This document shows, piece by piece, positions 1-9,289 of a stretch of 64,000 bases of DNA. Below the pieces are notes generated by a model that was not told the origin of the DNA, did not search any database, and saw only the letters and a program-made list of their open reading frames with translations. Numbering within the stretch: position 1 is the first letter of the stretch; each line of letters opens with the position of its first letter. The position numbers were made by a program, and so were the translations under genes. Source of the stretch: Neisseria dumasiana (lineage in GTDB: Bacteria > Pseudomonadota > Gammaproteobacteria > Burkholderiales > Neisseriaceae). The stretch lies in contig NZ_CP091509.1 of assembly GCF_022870885.1 (NCBI RefSeq), positions 2,356,001-2,420,000 of the forward strand, given 5' to 3'.

Positions 1-1011
1 AGCTTGGTTGAAGACTTGATCGAACGCTCTATCGAGCCTTGCCGCGTAGCCGTAAAAGATGCCGGCTTGAGCGTGGGCGACATCGACGACGTGATTTTGG
101 TGGGCGGTCAAAGCCGTATGCCGAAAGTGCAAGAAGCCGTTAAAGCCTTCTTCGGCAAAGAACCGCGTAAAGACGTAAACCCCGACGAAGCCGTGGCTTT
201 GGGCGCAGCGATCCAAGGCGAAGTATTGGGCGGCGGTCGCAGCGACGTATTGCTGCTCGACGTAACCCCGCTGTCGCTCGGTATCGAAACCATGGGCGGT
301 GTGATGACCAAACTCATCAACAAAAACACCACCATTCCGACCAAAGCGTCGCAAGTGTTCTCAACTGCCGAAGACAACCAAAGCGCAGTAACTATCCACG
401 TACTGCAAGGCGAACGCGAACGCGCTTCTGCCAACAAATCGCTGGGTAACTTCAACTTGGGCGACATCGCACCGGCACCGCGCGGCATGCCGCAAATCGA
501 AGTAACTTTCGATATTGACGCCAACGGTATCCTGCATGTGTCTGCCAAAGACAAAGGCACCGGCAAAGAAGCGAAAATTACCATCCAAGGTTCTTCAGGT
601 TTGAGCGAGGAAGAAATCGAACGCATGGTAAAAGACGCCGAAGCCAATGCCGAAGAGGATAAAAAACTGACCGAACTCGTATCTTCACGCAACCAAGCCG
701 AAGCTCTGATCCACTCAGTGAAAAAATCATTGGGCGAATACGGCGACAAACTGGATGCAGACGAAAAAGCGAAAATCGAAGATGCTTTGAAAGCCGCCGA
801 AGAAGCTGTGAAAGGCGACGACAAAGCCGACATCGACGCTAAAGCCGAAGCATTGGGTGCAGCCAGCCAAAAACTGGGTGAAATGGTTTATGCCCAAGCG
901 CAAGCCGAAGCCAACGGTGAGGCAGCCGGCCAACAAGCCGACAGCGGTGCCAAAGGCAACGACGATGTAGTGGATGCCGAGTTTGAAGAAGTGAAAGACA
1001 AAAAAGACTAA
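1..1011 (+). CDS. dnaK: Molecular chaperone DnaK, C-terminal part (5' truncated by window edge)
   Basis: The frame is open from base 1 and encodes the last 336 residues of DnaK (Hsp70), the ATP-dependent cytoplasmic chaperone that works with DnaJ and GrpE. The visible part begins late in the nucleotide-binding domain ([13 protein letters not shown], then [13 protein letters not shown]). It continues through the hydrophobic interdomain linker ([17 protein letters not shown]), the beta-sandwich substrate-binding domain ([17 protein letters not shown]) and the helical lid, and ends in the conserved acidic tail [10 protein letters not shown]. The family is about 640 residues long, so roughly the first half lies outside the window. 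A strong terminator follows 40 bases after the stop, so menA is a separate transcription unit. Confidence 0.98.
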   Translation, partial: SLVEDLIERSIEPCRVAVKDAGLSVGDIDDVILVGGQSRMPKVQEAVKAFFGKEPRKDVNPDEAVALGAAIQGEVLGGGRSDVLLLDVTPLSLGIETMGGVMTKLINKNTTIPTKASQVFSTAEDNQSAVTIHVLQGERERASANKSLGNFNLGDIAPAPRGMPQIEVTFDIDANGILHVSAKDKGTGKEAKITIQGSSGLSEEEIERMVKDAEANAEEDKKLTELVSSRNQAEALIHSVKKSLGEYGDKLDADEKAKIEDALKAAEEAVKGDDKADIDAKAEALGAASQKLGEMVYAQAQAEANGEAAGQQADSGAKGNDDVVDAEFEEVKDKKD

Positions 1012-1050
1012 ACCTGATCCAAGCCGTTTTCAGACGGCCTGATTGGAACC

Positions 1051-1080
1051 AAAAAGGACGCTGTTTCAGCGTCCTTTTTT
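1051..1080 (+). terminator. Rho-independent terminator after dnaK
   Basis: AAAGGACGCTG and CAGCGTCCTTT form a stem followed by a run of T. It lies 40 bases after the dnaK stop. A partial DUS (TTCAGACGGCCT, near 1029-1040) sits just before it but is not part of this hairpin. Confidence 0.9.
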
Positions 1081-1341
1081 GTTACCTGTTTAAACTAAAA
1101 AACAAACCAATACTGCTCAATCACTGCCCAAAACTACCTAAAAAATCAATTTCCCAGATTGGCCGCAAGCCTCAAACCATACAGACAACACACGGAATTG
1201 ATTTTACAGAATCACCCTCCAGCCCCTTCAATCGCTTGCACACCATATTCTTTAAGTTAATCAAATCAATGCCGTCTGAAAATTCAGCCGCGTAACCATC
1301 TGCCGCATTGCCTCATTTCGCTGAGCTGCATCCCTATCCGG

Positions 1342-1370
1342 TTATCATTCAGACGGCCTCGTCATATAAT
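1342..1370 (+). promoter_or_regulatory. Putative sigma-70 promoter of menA with a DUS as spacer
   Basis: TTATCA at 1342-1347 and a perfect TATAAT at 1365-1370 are separated by 17 bases, about 40 bases upstream of the menA ATG. The spacer begins with the complete reverse complement of AGGCCGTCTGAA (1348-1359). The rest of the 1081-1409 intergenic stretch shows no gene. It contains an ATGCCGTCTGAA (1269-1280), the AT dialect of the uptake sequence. No Shine-Dalgarno sequence is visible before the menA start. Confidence 0.6.
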
Positions 1371-1409
1371 ACCCACCTTTAACATTCCCAAACACATTAC
1401 CACCATCAC

Positions 1410-2315
1410 ATGGCTTTCAAACACTGGCTCGCCGCCGCCCGTCCTCGTACCTTGCCGCTGGCCGCTGCGTCTGCATTATGCGGCGGTGTGCTTGCTGCCC
1501 TAAATCAGCAAAGCAATCCGCCGGTTTTAGTCTTGTGCGTCATGACCGCCGTCGCCCTGCAAATATTCAGCAATTTCGCCAATGATTACGGCGACGCCTG
1601 CAACGGTGCCGACTCATGCCTGCGCAAAGGGCCGAAACGTATGGTCAGCTCAGGAAACATCAGCCGTAATGCCATGAAGTGGGGGTTAACCGTGTCGGCA
1701 CTGATCTGCTGCCTGTGCGGCCTTGCTTTGTTGGCAGCCGCCCTACCCTCCATCGGCATGGGCGGGCTGCACAATTGGATGTTGTGGCTGCTGCTGGGTG
1801 CGGCGGCCATCACAGCGGCTTTTTCCTATACCGCAGGTAAAAAGCCTTACGGCTATATCGGTTTGGGCGACCTTTCCGTTATGGTGTTTTTCGGCTGGGT
1901 GGGCGTATTGGGTAGCGAATATCTGCAAACAGGCCGTCTGAATGCCTGGTCGTGGCTGCCTGCTACCGCGCTCGGTTTGTGGTGTGCCATGGTGTTGAAT
2001 CTCAATAATATGCGCGACATCCGCAGCGATACCGCCGCCGGAAAAATAACCGTAGCCGCCCGTTTGGGATTGCGGCGCGCCAAGTATTACCATGCTCTGC
2101 TGCTGGCCGCGGCATATATGATGTGGACGCTGTGGCTGATGCGGCATGTTCACTTGGCCGCTGCAGGCCGTCTGAATGCTTTTTTACTGGCGGCATCACT
2201 CATCCACTTGTATTTTCTTAAAAAAGCCCAATCTTGCACGCAGCTCGACAAGCTGCTGCCGCAATGGAGCATCACGATTTTGCTGTGGGTGTTGTTTTTG
2301 TGGGCGCATGTTTGA
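1410..2315 (+). CDS. menA: 1,4-dihydroxy-2-naphthoate polyprenyltransferase (MenA family)
   Basis: This 301-residue integral membrane protein belongs to the UbiA prenyltransferase superfamily and best fits MenA, which attaches the isoprenoid tail to dihydroxynaphthoate in menaquinone synthesis. The MenA-type N-terminus (ARPRTLPLAAASALCGG) is present. The first Asp-rich motif (NDYGDACNGADS, near residue 58) and the second (NNMRDIRSDTAAGKITVAARLG region, near residue 198) bind Mg-diphosphate. About eight hydrophobic segments are visible. No other men gene is in the window and neisseriae rely mainly on ubiquinone, so the physiological substrate is open. UbiA itself is less likely from the N-terminal signature. 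Confidence 0.85.
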   Translation: MAFKHWLAAARPRTLPLAAASALCGGVLAALNQQSNPPVLVLCVMTAVALQIFSNFANDYGDACNGADSCLRKGPKRMVSSGNISRNAMKWGLTVSALICCLCGLALLAAALPSIGMGGLHNWMLWLLLGAAAITAAFSYTAGKKPYGYIGLGDLSVMVFFGWVGVLGSEYLQTGRLNAWSWLPATALGLWCAMVLNLNNMRDIRSDTAAGKITVAARLGLRRAKYYHALLLAAAYMMWTLWLMRHVHLAAAGRLNAFLLAASLIHLYFLKKAQSCTQLDKLLPQWSITILLWVLFLWAHV

Positions 2316-2441
2316 CATTTGAAACTTTTGCACCGGCATTCGAACCGCCGGTAATAATTTTCAGCAAAAAGCTTTGATTTGCTGTTAAAATCGATTTTCA
2401 TTCATTTTTTACACACATTCCTCAAATAGGGAGCAAACGCC

Positions 2442-3131
2442 ATGCAAAACGACGTTTACGATTACACCCAAACCGCCGGCGCGGTGCAGAAAAATACCGT
2501 GCTGCGCAAAACCTACAGCCTGCTCGGTCTTTCTTTCATTCCTTGCGCGGCGGGCGCATTTTTGAGCAGCCAAATGGGCTTCAACTTATACGCCATGTTC
2601 GGCAACCGCTGGATCGCGTTCGGCGTGGTGCTGGCCTTTTTCTACGGCATGTGCTTCATGATTGAGAAGAACCGTTACAGCAATGTGGGTGCTACCCTGC
2701 TGATGGTATTCACTTTCGGTATGGGCGTGCTGATCAGCCCGCTGCTGCAATACAGCCTGAGCTTCAGCAACGGTGCGAAAATCGTCGGCCTTGCCGCCGC
2801 CATGACCGCCGCCGTGTTCTTTACCATGGCCGCGATGGCGCGCCGTACCAAAGCCGACATGAATTCGCTCGGCCGCTTCTTGGTGGTGGGTGCGGTTGTG
2901 CTGATGGTGGCGGTTGTTGCCAATATGTTCCTGCAAATTCCTGCATTAGGCTTAACCATCTCTGCCGGCTTCGTGATTTTCAGCTCTTTGCTGATTATGT
3001 GGAAAATCCGCACCGTAATCGACGGCGGCGAAACCAGCCACATCAGCGCGGCTTTAACCATCTTTATTTCCCTCTACAACATTTTCAGCAGCCTGCTCAA
3101 CATTCTGCTGTCGTTGGGTGGTGAAGATTAA
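2442..3131 (+). CDS. Bax inhibitor-1/YccA family membrane protein
   Basis: The 229-residue protein is almost entirely hydrophobic, with about seven membrane segments after a short polar N-terminus ([31 protein letters not shown]), which is the usual layout of the bacterial Bax-inhibitor-1/YccA/YbhL family. Relatives act as pH-sensitive ion leak channels or modulators of the FtsH protease; the role in Neisseria is not established. A good ribosome-binding site (AGGGAG) lies 8 bases before the ATG. The gene ends in an exceptionally long DUS-containing hairpin and appears monocistronic. Confidence 0.85.
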   Translation: MQNDVYDYTQTAGAVQKNTVLRKTYSLLGLSFIPCAAGAFLSSQMGFNLYAMFGNRWIAFGVVLAFFYGMCFMIEKNRYSNVGATLLMVFTFGMGVLISPLLQYSLSFSNGAKIVGLAAAMTAAVFFTMAAMARRTKADMNSLGRFLVVGAVVLMVAVVANMFLQIPALGLTISAGFVIFSSLLIMWKIRTVIDGGETSHISAALTIFISLYNIFSSLLNILLSLGGED

Positions 3132-3141
3132 TTGATACCAA

Positions 3142-3189
3142 TCAAAGCCAAAGGCCGTCTGAAGCATTTCAGACGGCCTTTGGCTTTGA
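3142..3189. terminator. 22-bp perfect inverted repeat built on a DUS pair
   Basis: Positions 3142-3163 and 3168-3189 are perfect reverse complements around a 4-base loop. The core is AGGCCGTCTGAA facing its complement, extended by CAAAGCCAA on the outside. It lies 10 bases after the Bax-inhibitor-family stop and should terminate that transcript. Confidence 0.85.
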
Positions 3190-3253
3190 CATTCGTTTTA
3201 TCAGGCTTTATCCTGCCAGCCGTACATTCCATCCTGTTTTCTATCTTTTCGAC

Positions 3254-3766
3254 ATGACTACACGCCCAATCCGCCGCGCGGTGTATGCCGGCAGTTTCGA
3301 TCCGCCCACCAACGGCCATTTATGGATGATCAGCCGCGCCCAAGCCATGTTTGACGAACTGATCATCGCCATCGGCGTCAACCCCGAAAAACGCAGCACC
3401 TACACCGTTGAAGAACGCCGCGAAATGTTGGAAGCAATCACGAGCGAATTTCCAAATGTGAAAGTTACCGTGTTCGGCAACCGCTTTTTGGTCGATTACG
3501 CCGACAGCATCGGCGCGCGTTTTGTGATCCGCGGCATCCGCACCGCATCCGACTACGAATACGAACGCTCGATGCGCTACATCAACAGCGACCTGCAACC
3601 CGACATCACTACCGTGATTCTGATGCCCCCGCGCGAATTTGCCGAGGTGTCGTCCACCATGGTCAAAGGCTTGGTCGGCCCCGAAGGCTGGCGCGACATG
3701 GTTCGCCGCTATCTGCCCGAACCTGTGTACCGCAAGATTTTGAAAGACCACGAAAACGGCGATTAA
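3254..3766 (+). CDS. coaD: Phosphopantetheine adenylyltransferase
   Basis: CoaD converts 4'-phosphopantetheine and ATP to dephospho-CoA, the fourth step of coenzyme A synthesis from pantothenate, in the cytoplasm. The 170-residue protein has the nucleotidyltransferase signature [15 protein letters not shown], with TNGH as the (H/T)xGH motif near residues 20-23. It also has the conserved [12 protein letters not shown] segment and the [10 protein letters not shown] motif equivalent to ISST(L/F)VKE. Length is normal. The downstream DUS hairpin separates it from aceK. Confidence 0.97.
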   Translation: MTTRPIRRAVYAGSFDPPTNGHLWMISRAQAMFDELIIAIGVNPEKRSTYTVEERREMLEAITSEFPNVKVTVFGNRFLVDYADSIGARFVIRGIRTASDYEYERSMRYINSDLQPDITTVILMPPREFAEVSSTMVKGLVGPEGWRDMVRRYLPEPVYRKILKDHENGD

Positions 3767-3800
3767 TGCGCTCGTTTACCATCCAAACCGAAACATTGAA

Positions 3801-3827
3801 GGCCGTCTGAATGATTTTCAGACGGCC
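3801..3827. terminator. DUS inverted pair after coaD
   Basis: GGCCGTCTGAA (3801-3811) pairs with TTCAGACGGCC (3817-3827) around a 5-base loop, 34 bases after the coaD stop. It is a typical neisserial uptake-sequence terminator. Confidence 0.75.
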
Positions 3828-4004
3828 TCGAATATTTTGAAACCCCACTTCCCGACACGCTCCGTAAAAATCTCTCTAAACCCACCGCTTTTCACAACCC
3901 TCACTTGCCAAACCGTACAAAACCCCATAAGGTTACATCGGATAACATATAAACAAAAAAGGCCGTCTGAAAACAACGCCGGCCGTCAACACAAAGGAAA
4001 AATA

Positions 4005-5780
4005 ATGTCCCGACAACTTACCCAAAACCTTGGGCGCGCGGTGGCCGAAACCATGCTGGCCGGCTTCAACAAGCACTACCGGCTCTACCGCGAAGTCACC
4101 GCCCGCGCCAAAGAACTGTTCGAGCAGCGCAACTGGCGCGGCATTCAAGATTTGGTGGCCGAACGCATCCAAATGTACGACCAGCGCGTGCGCGAAGCGG
4201 TAGAATCGCTCAACCGCGAGCATGCCGCCACGGCTTTGAACGATGAAGTATGGGCAGCGGCCAAAACCGAATACATCGCCTTGCTGGTCAACCACAAACA
4301 GCCCGAACTGGCCGAAACTTTTTTCAATTCGGTTTCCACCAAACTCTTGGCCAAAGAGTATTACAACAATCAGTTTATCTTTGTAAAACCTTCCACCAGC
4401 ACCGAATATATCGATTCCGACCCGCCCACTTTCTGCTCGTTTTACCCCAGCAAACAAGGGCTGCGCGGCTGCCTTCGCGATATTCTGCACCACTTCGGCT
4501 GGAACGTACCGTTTGCCCATCTCGGCAAAGACATCAGCAACATTCTGCGCTCGGCGCGCAAACATTTCCAAGCCGAATGGCCGCCGCAAGAAATGAACCT
4601 ACATGTGCGCGTGCTGCATTCGCCGTTTTACCGCAACAAAGCCGCCTACATTTTCGGGCAGATTATCAACGGCGGCGTGCGCCATCCCTTTGCCTTGGCC
4701 GTGCTGCACGACGAATCAGGCCGTCTGAAAGTCGATGCCGCCCTGTTTGAAGCCCAACAGATTGCCGTGCTGTTTTCATTTGCCCGCGCCTATTTTTTGG
4801 TGGACATGCCCGTGCCCAGCGGCTACATCCATTTCCTGCGCGATATGCTGCCGATGCGTTCGCAAGGCGACCTTTACACCATGGTCGGCCTGCACAAGCA
4901 GGGCAAAAACATCTGGTGGCGCGAATTTGCCCAACACCTCGAATACTCGCACGACAAATTCATTCTTGCGCCCGGCATCAAAGGGCTGGTAATGAGCGTG
5001 TTTACCCTGCCCTCGTTTCCCTATGTGTTTAAAGTGATTAAAGACACCTTCGGCCCGAACAAAGATTTCGACCAAGAATATGTGCGCCAAAAATACCTGC
5101 TCGTGAAAAAACACGACCGTGTCGGCCGCATGGCGGATACGCTCGAGTTCGCCAACGTCGCCCTGCCCAAATCGCGCTGCGACGAAGAGTTTTTAGAAGA
5201 AATGCGCACGCTCGCACCGAGCCAGTTTGAAGAAAACGATGATTGGGTGATCATCAAACACGTTTATGTCGAATACCGCTTAAAACCGCTCAACCTATTT
5301 ATGCAGAAAGCCAAACCCGCCGACAAAGCAGCCGCCGTGATCGACTACGGCTACGCACTCAAAGAGCTGGCCTCCGCCAACATCTTCCCCGGCGACATGC
5401 TGTATAAAAACTTCGGCATGACCCGTTTCGGCCGCGTGATTTTTTACGACTACGACGAAATCGAGTACATGACCGACTGCAATTTCCGCAAAATCCCGCC
5501 CGCACCTAATCCCGAATACGAAATGTCAGGCGAAGTGTGGTATCCGGTGAACAAAGGCGACGTATTCCCCGAAGAGTTCGGCCCATTCCTACTCGGCGAA
5601 CCCGATGTGCGGCAAGTATTTTTGCAGCACCATAAAGACTTGCTCACCGCCGAATTTTGGCAGGCTAAAAAAGACCGCCTCCAACAAGGCCAATACGACG
5701 ACTTCTTCCCCTACCCCCAATCGGTGCGCTTTACACCTGAAAAAACCGCCGCAGGGCTGGTTGACGACGCCGATGCTTAA
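4005..5780 (+). CDS. aceK: Isocitrate dehydrogenase kinase/phosphatase
   Basis: AceK both phosphorylates and dephosphorylates isocitrate dehydrogenase, switching carbon between the TCA cycle and the glyoxylate shunt. The ATG at 4005 is preferred over an in-frame ATG 168 bases upstream because it is preceded by AAAGGA and gives the family's N-terminus (MSRQLTQNLGRAVAETMLAGF) and a normal 591-residue length. The regulatory half runs to about residue 310. The kinase half contains APGIKGLVMSVFTLPSFPYVFKVIKD, the P-loop-like ATP site, and FYDYDEIEYMTDC, which carries metal-binding acidic residues. No aceA or aceB is adjacent, unlike the enteric aceBAK operon. Confidence 0.93.
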   Translation: MSRQLTQNLGRAVAETMLAGFNKHYRLYREVTARAKELFEQRNWRGIQDLVAERIQMYDQRVREAVESLNREHAATALNDEVWAAAKTEYIALLVNHKQPELAETFFNSVSTKLLAKEYYNNQFIFVKPSTSTEYIDSDPPTFCSFYPSKQGLRGCLRDILHHFGWNVPFAHLGKDISNILRSARKHFQAEWPPQEMNLHVRVLHSPFYRNKAAYIFGQIINGGVRHPFALAVLHDESGRLKVDAALFEAQQIAVLFSFARAYFLVDMPVPSGYIHFLRDMLPMRSQGDLYTMVGLHKQGKNIWWREFAQHLEYSHDKFILAPGIKGLVMSVFTLPSFPYVFKVIKDTFGPNKDFDQEYVRQKYLLVKKHDRVGRMADTLEFANVALPKSRCDEEFLEEMRTLAPSQFEENDDWVIIKHVYVEYRLKPLNLFMQKAKPADKAAAVIDYGYALKELASANIFPGDMLYKNFGMTRFGRVIFYDYDEIEYMTDCNFRKIPPAPNPEYEMSGEVWYPVNKGDVFPEEFGPFLLGEPDVRQVFLQHHKDLLTAEFWQAKKDRLQQGQYDDFFPYPQSVRFTPEKTAAGLVDDADA

Positions 5781-5801
5781 GCCTTCCTAAAATAGACAAA
5801 A

Positions 5802-5830
5802 GCCGTCTGAAAACATAGCTTTCAGACGGC
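5802..5830. terminator. DUS inverted pair after aceK
   Basis: GCCGTCTGAAA (5802-5812) faces TTTCAGACGGC (5820-5830). It sits between the convergent aceK and the small membrane-anchored protein gene, and could terminate in both directions. Confidence 0.75.
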
Positions 5831-5917
5831 CTCGATATACTTTAAATATCTACGCCCAAGCAAACTCTCTTTTTCCACCTTATTTACAGCAAATCATTCA
5901 ACACAATCCCGCCGCAC

Positions 5918-6358
5918 TCACTCCGCCGTAAAGGCCGTCTGAAAAACATCGCCGTTGATGTGGATATCCGCCAGATAATCACGGCGGTTTTGCACGCATA
6001 CGGGCAGACGGATTTGGTTTGCCGCCCATGTGCCGTCTGCTTGGCGAACCAGTTTATAGCGGTTAAAGCCCATGTCCATGCCGCTCATGGAAAAGCTCAC
6101 AAACACTTCCTGAACCTGCGGCGGCACGTTGTTCACGCGGATATCAAACGGCTGCTTGGCATGCACCCGGTCGCTGAATTTGACGACGGCACCGTTCGGC
6201 AGCGTACAGCCTGCATGCACATTACAGTCAGCCTGCGGGATAGCCGTAACATCCGGCTGTTTGCTCTGCCACCACAGCAAAGCCGCCACTTTCACCGCTG
6301 CAAATGCGAGCAGCAAAACGGCAATGGTTATTTTTTGACGACGGGTTAAACTGGACAT
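5918..6358 (-). CDS. Membrane-anchored periplasmic protein of unknown function
   Basis: The 146-residue protein has an N-terminal uncleaved membrane segment (about residues 9-29, KITIAVLLLAFAAVKVAALLW) and a small extracytoplasmic domain of about 110 residues. That domain contains SFSMSGMDMGFNRY and four cysteines. The Met-rich MSGMDMG stretch recalls copper-associated YtkA/FixH-like domains, but I do not recognise the family with certainty. The start lies 12 bases downstream of mutT, so the two probably form an operon. A DUS variant (GGCCGCCTGAA) occupies the position where a Shine-Dalgarno sequence would be. Confidence 0.75.
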   Translation of the reverse strand: MSSLTRRQKITIAVLLLAFAAVKVAALLWWQSKQPDVTAIPQADCNVHAGCTLPNGAVVKFSDRVHAKQPFDIRVNNVPPQVQEVFVSFSMSGMDMGFNRYKLVRQADGTWAANQIRLPVCVQNRRDYLADIHINGDVFQTAFTAE

Positions 6359-6370
6359 TTTCAGGCGGCC

Positions 6371-7171
6371 TCAAGCCCATTCGGGTTCTTCATCAATCAA
6401 TACGGCATGTGCGCCGCGCTCAAGCCATTGTCGGCCGCATTGCTTCACACGCTCTTCATCTGCCAGCACCACCAGCGGCATACTCACTCCTTCGGCCAGC
6501 ACCGCCGACAATGCGGCGGCAGAATCATCATTCTGCACGCGCCACACCACCACATCGGCATCCTGAACCAACGGCCATTGCTGCGGCTGCGAAATCACCA
6601 CCCAAACGCTGTCGGTCTGCGGCATCTTGCCTCGGCGGCGTAAGGTTTCTTCATCAATCAACACATGTTTGTGCTGCGGTTCGGCCAATTCAAACGGCAC
6701 AACGCGGTATTCGCCCATACTGTTTTCGCCGTAAAAACCTGTTTTCAGACGGCCTTTCAATTCGGTAGGTACGGCCAATGCCGCCAGCAACGGGCCGTTG
6801 GCGGGCAGCATGGGCGATACGTCAAAATCGCCTGCACGCTGCCACGACCACGCCTGCCCTTCGCGCGATTCAGGCTCACCCGACCATTCGTCGGCCTCTA
6901 CGCGAAAAAAACGCAAATGCACCCGCGCGTGTTCGTAATCGTGGATTTTGGTCAGCCACGGGCGGGCGCGCCGGATACGGATGCCCAACTCTTCTTCAAA
7001 CTCGCGCTGCAAGGCATGAAATTCAGTTTCGCCCGCCTCTACCTTACCGCCGGCAAACTCCCAATAGCCGGCATAAGGCTTGCCTTCGGGTCGGGAACTC
7101 AACAAATAACGTCCTTGCCGGTCGAGCACCACACCGGCAACCACTTGTACCAAAGGTCGGGGCGAATCCAT
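6371..7171 (-). CDS. mutT: 8-oxo-dGTP diphosphatase MutT with C-terminal thiamine-phosphate-synthase-like domain
   Basis: Residues 8-130 form a Nudix domain with a complete Nudix box (GGKVEAGETEFHALQREFEEELGI, near 41-64). They match MutT, which removes oxidised dGTP from the nucleotide pool to prevent A:T to C:G transversions. Residues 160-266 form a second domain (HVLIDEETLRRRGKMPQ onward) resembling the inactive thiamine-phosphate-synthase/TenI-like extension of several proteobacterial MutT proteins. It ends WLERGAHAVLIDEEPEWA. E. coli MutT is only about 130 residues, so the fusion explains the length of 266. Confidence 0.88.
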   Translation of the reverse strand: MDSPRPLVQVVAGVVLDRQGRYLLSSRPEGKPYAGYWEFAGGKVEAGETEFHALQREFEEELGIRIRRARPWLTKIHDYEHARVHLRFFRVEADEWSGEPESREGQAWSWQRAGDFDVSPMLPANGPLLAALAVPTELKGRLKTGFYGENSMGEYRVVPFELAEPQHKHVLIDEETLRRRGKMPQTDSVWVVISQPQQWPLVQDADVVVWRVQNDDSAAALSAVLAEGVSMPLVVLADEERVKQCGRQWLERGAHAVLIDEEPEWA

Positions 7172-7357
7172 GTATCAACTACCATAAAATTAAAACGTAA
7201 GGCGCAATATACCGAAACCTCAGCCGCGCGTCATCCGTTTGCCGGTTTCGCTCCGAAGAAGGCCGTCTGAAACAAGACCCGAAAACTTCGCCGGAATGTT
7301 ATCTCTACGGCTGAACTTTTACTACGGCGGTGCTGTTTTGTATTAAAAAATAGGGGC

Positions 7358-7399
7358 TGTACCGGATAAGCAGCCATAATAAGCTGCTTATCCGGTACA
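7358..7399. terminator. 17-bp perfect inverted repeat downstream of aroB
   Basis: 7358-7374 and 7383-7399 are exact reverse complements around an 8-base loop. Read on the minus strand, the hairpin follows the aroB stop by 49 bases and is followed by CCCCTATTTTTT, so it is a good terminator for the pil-aro operon. The bases just 5' on the plus strand (ACTACGGCGG, TTTGTATTAAAAAATA, 7321-7352) resemble the second short repeat family of this window. Confidence 0.75.
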
Positions 7400-7448
7400 A
7401 TCCCTTCAGTAAAGTTCGTGTGCTTATTTTTGCAACTTGCCTATACGT

Positions 7449-8528
7449 TTACAAATAAGGCGTTATGGCTTGTTTCAAAACAGCCGTATCCGTAATCTCG
7501 GTAATGTTGGCTTCTCCTAAACGGTTCAAAGCGATGAAACGCATCACCCCGCTGCTGACTTTTTTATCGTGCTGCATGTGGGCAATCCATTTTTCAAAAG
7601 CAAATTTAGGCGGTGTGGTAGGAAGATTGGCTTTTTGGATTAGGCTTATCATGCGGTCAGTATCATTTGCGTTCAGACGGCCTAATGCTTCTGAAAGGCG
7701 GCAGGCCAAAACCATGCCGGCTGCTACTGCTTCTCCGTGCAGCCATACGCCGTAACCCATTTCAGCCTCAATCGCATGGCCGAACGTATGGCCTAAATTC
7801 AGCCATGCACGAATGCCTTGTTCGGTTTCGTCTTGTGCAACGATGTCGGCTTTCATTTTGCAGCAATGATAAACCGCATCGGCAAGTAAAGCCTTATTTT
7901 GCTGCATCAGTTCGCTTATGTTCTGCTCAAGCCATGACAAAAAAGCGCTGTCGCCGAGTGCGCCGTATTTAATCACTTCGGCCATACCGGCGGAAAGTTC
8001 GCGCGAGGGCAGAGTGGATAAGGTGTTTAAATCGGCGAGCACTGCTTGGGGTTGGTAAAACGCACCTATCATGTTTTTGCCGAGAGGGTGGTTGATGGCT
8101 GTTTTCCCGCCCACCGATGAATCGACTTGGCTGAGCAGGGTGGTGGGTATCTGAATAAACGGAGCGCCCCGTTGGTAGGTTGCGGCCGCGAATCCGACAA
8201 TATCGCCGATAACGCCGCCGCCCAGTGCGATCAGTGTGGTTTTGCGCTCGGCACGGTTTTCCATCAGTCCGTCAAAAATCAGATTGAGGGTTTCCCAATT
8301 TTTATACTGTTCGCCGTCAGGCAATATAATGTTGAAACAGTCGATATCTTCTGACGCTAAGGCCGTCTGAAGGGTATTCAAATACAAAGGGGCAATGGTT
8401 TCATTGGTAATGATGGCTGCTTTTTTGGTGAGATAAGGCTTCAGAATAGAACCTGCTTGAGAGAGCAGATTTTCGCCGATGAATATGGGATACTGGTGGG
8501 ATGGAGCAGCTACATTGAGTGTACGCAT
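7449..8528 (-). CDS. aroB: 3-dehydroquinate synthase
   Basis: AroB converts DAHP to 3-dehydroquinate, the second step of the shikimate pathway, using NAD+ and a divalent metal. The 359-residue protein has the NAD-binding segment [18 protein letters not shown], then [21 protein letters not shown] and [22 protein letters not shown]. The metal-ligand histidines lie in [18 protein letters not shown] and [11 protein letters not shown]. It is the last gene of the pilMNOPQ-aroK-aroB series. A 40-base DUS hairpin lies between it and aroK. Confidence 0.97.
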   Translation of the reverse strand: MRTLNVAAPSHQYPIFIGENLLSQAGSILKPYLTKKAAIITNETIAPLYLNTLQTALASEDIDCFNIILPDGEQYKNWETLNLIFDGLMENRAERKTTLIALGGGVIGDIVGFAAATYQRGAPFIQIPTTLLSQVDSSVGGKTAINHPLGKNMIGAFYQPQAVLADLNTLSTLPSRELSAGMAEVIKYGALGDSAFLSWLEQNISELMQQNKALLADAVYHCCKMKADIVAQDETEQGIRAWLNLGHTFGHAIEAEMGYGVWLHGEAVAAGMVLACRLSEALGRLNANDTDRMISLIQKANLPTTPPKFAFEKWIAHMQHDKKVSSGVMRFIALNRLGEANITEITDTAVLKQAITPYL

Positions 8529-8561
8529 ATTGATGATTCGCTGTAAAAGTGATTAAGCTTA

Positions 8562-8601
8562 GGCCGTCTGAAAACTGTTGGATAAATGTTTTCAGACGGC
8601 C
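8562..8601. terminator. DUS inverted pair between aroK and aroB
   Basis: GGCCGTCTGAAAAC (8562-8575) faces its complement (8588-8601) around a 12-base loop. Its place inside the pil-aro series suggests partial termination or a transcript-processing point before aroB. Confidence 0.65.
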
Positions 8602-8685
8602 TCTTTATTATGGCCATGCCCGGCTTATTGGTTAGAGATTGGCTGAAAACAAACCGCATAATCTTGGGTATTACATGAAGGGGGT

Positions 8686-9222
8686 TTATAAGTTTTTATT
8701 TTGCCGCTGTTTCAATAGTGTTAAAAGATGTTCGGCAGTTTTATAACAGCTCGGGCGGTTGGCTTCGATAATAATGTGGGCAGTTTCTCGATAAATCTTA
8801 TCGCGAATACCGTATAGTTCTTGAAGTTTGGCTAAAGGATTTTCTACTCGAAGCAAAGGCCGGTTATTGTCATATCTGGTACGCTCGAGCAATACCTCGG
8901 GAGTGGCATGTAAATATACTACTGTGCCGCGTGTGCGAAGGTAATGTTGGTTGTCTTTGCGAAGCACTGCCCCGCCGCCGGTAGCCAACACGATGTTATT
9001 CATGGCGGTTAGCTCGTCTATTACGGCAGTTTCTCTGTCGCGAAAGCCTTGCTCCCCTTCTAATTCGAAAATAGTAGGAATCGACACGCCCGTGCGCCTG
9101 CAAATTTCTTGATCGCTATCATAGAAAGAACGGCCTAAAACTTGGGCGATATGTTTGCCCATAGTGGTTTTGCCTGCACCCATTAAGCCGATTAAAAATA
9201 AATTGCCTGCTATGTTTTCCAT
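8686..9222 (-). CDS. aroK: Shikimate kinase
   Basis: AroK phosphorylates shikimate at O3 with ATP, the fifth step of the shikimate pathway. From the ATG at 9222 it is 178 residues and begins [22 protein letters not shown], matching meningococcal AroK as I remember it; an ATG three codons upstream (9231) is possible. Visible features are the Walker A loop (GLMGAGKTT), the shikimate-binding [10 protein letters not shown] and the ATGGGAVLR motif. The start codon lies inside a perfect 10-bp inverted repeat (9204-9230). It sits immediately downstream of pilQ, as elsewhere in Neisseria. Confidence 0.96.
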   Translation of the reverse strand: MENIAGNLFLIGLMGAGKTTMGKHIAQVLGRSFYDSDQEICRRTGVSIPTIFELEGEQGFRDRETAVIDELTAMNNIVLATGGGAVLRKDNQHYLRTRGTVVYLHATPEVLLERTRYDNNRPLLRVENPLAKLQELYGIRDKIYRETAHIIIEANRPSCYKTAEHLLTLLKQRQNKNL

Positions 9223-9230
9223 AGCAGGCA
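9204..9230 (-). promoter_or_regulatory. Hairpin over the aroK start codon
   Basis: On the coding strand TGCCTGCTAT and ATAGCAGGCA form a perfect 10-bp stem with a 7-base loop (GGAAAAC). The A and U of the aroK start codon lie in the stem and the G in the loop, and no clear Shine-Dalgarno sequence is upstream. It could limit aroK translation. The regulatory role is inference. Confidence 0.5.
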
Positions 9231-9289
9231 TTGTAAACGAAAATATACATATTAGGTGTTTATTTGCGTTTGTGCGGTTTCAGACGGCC

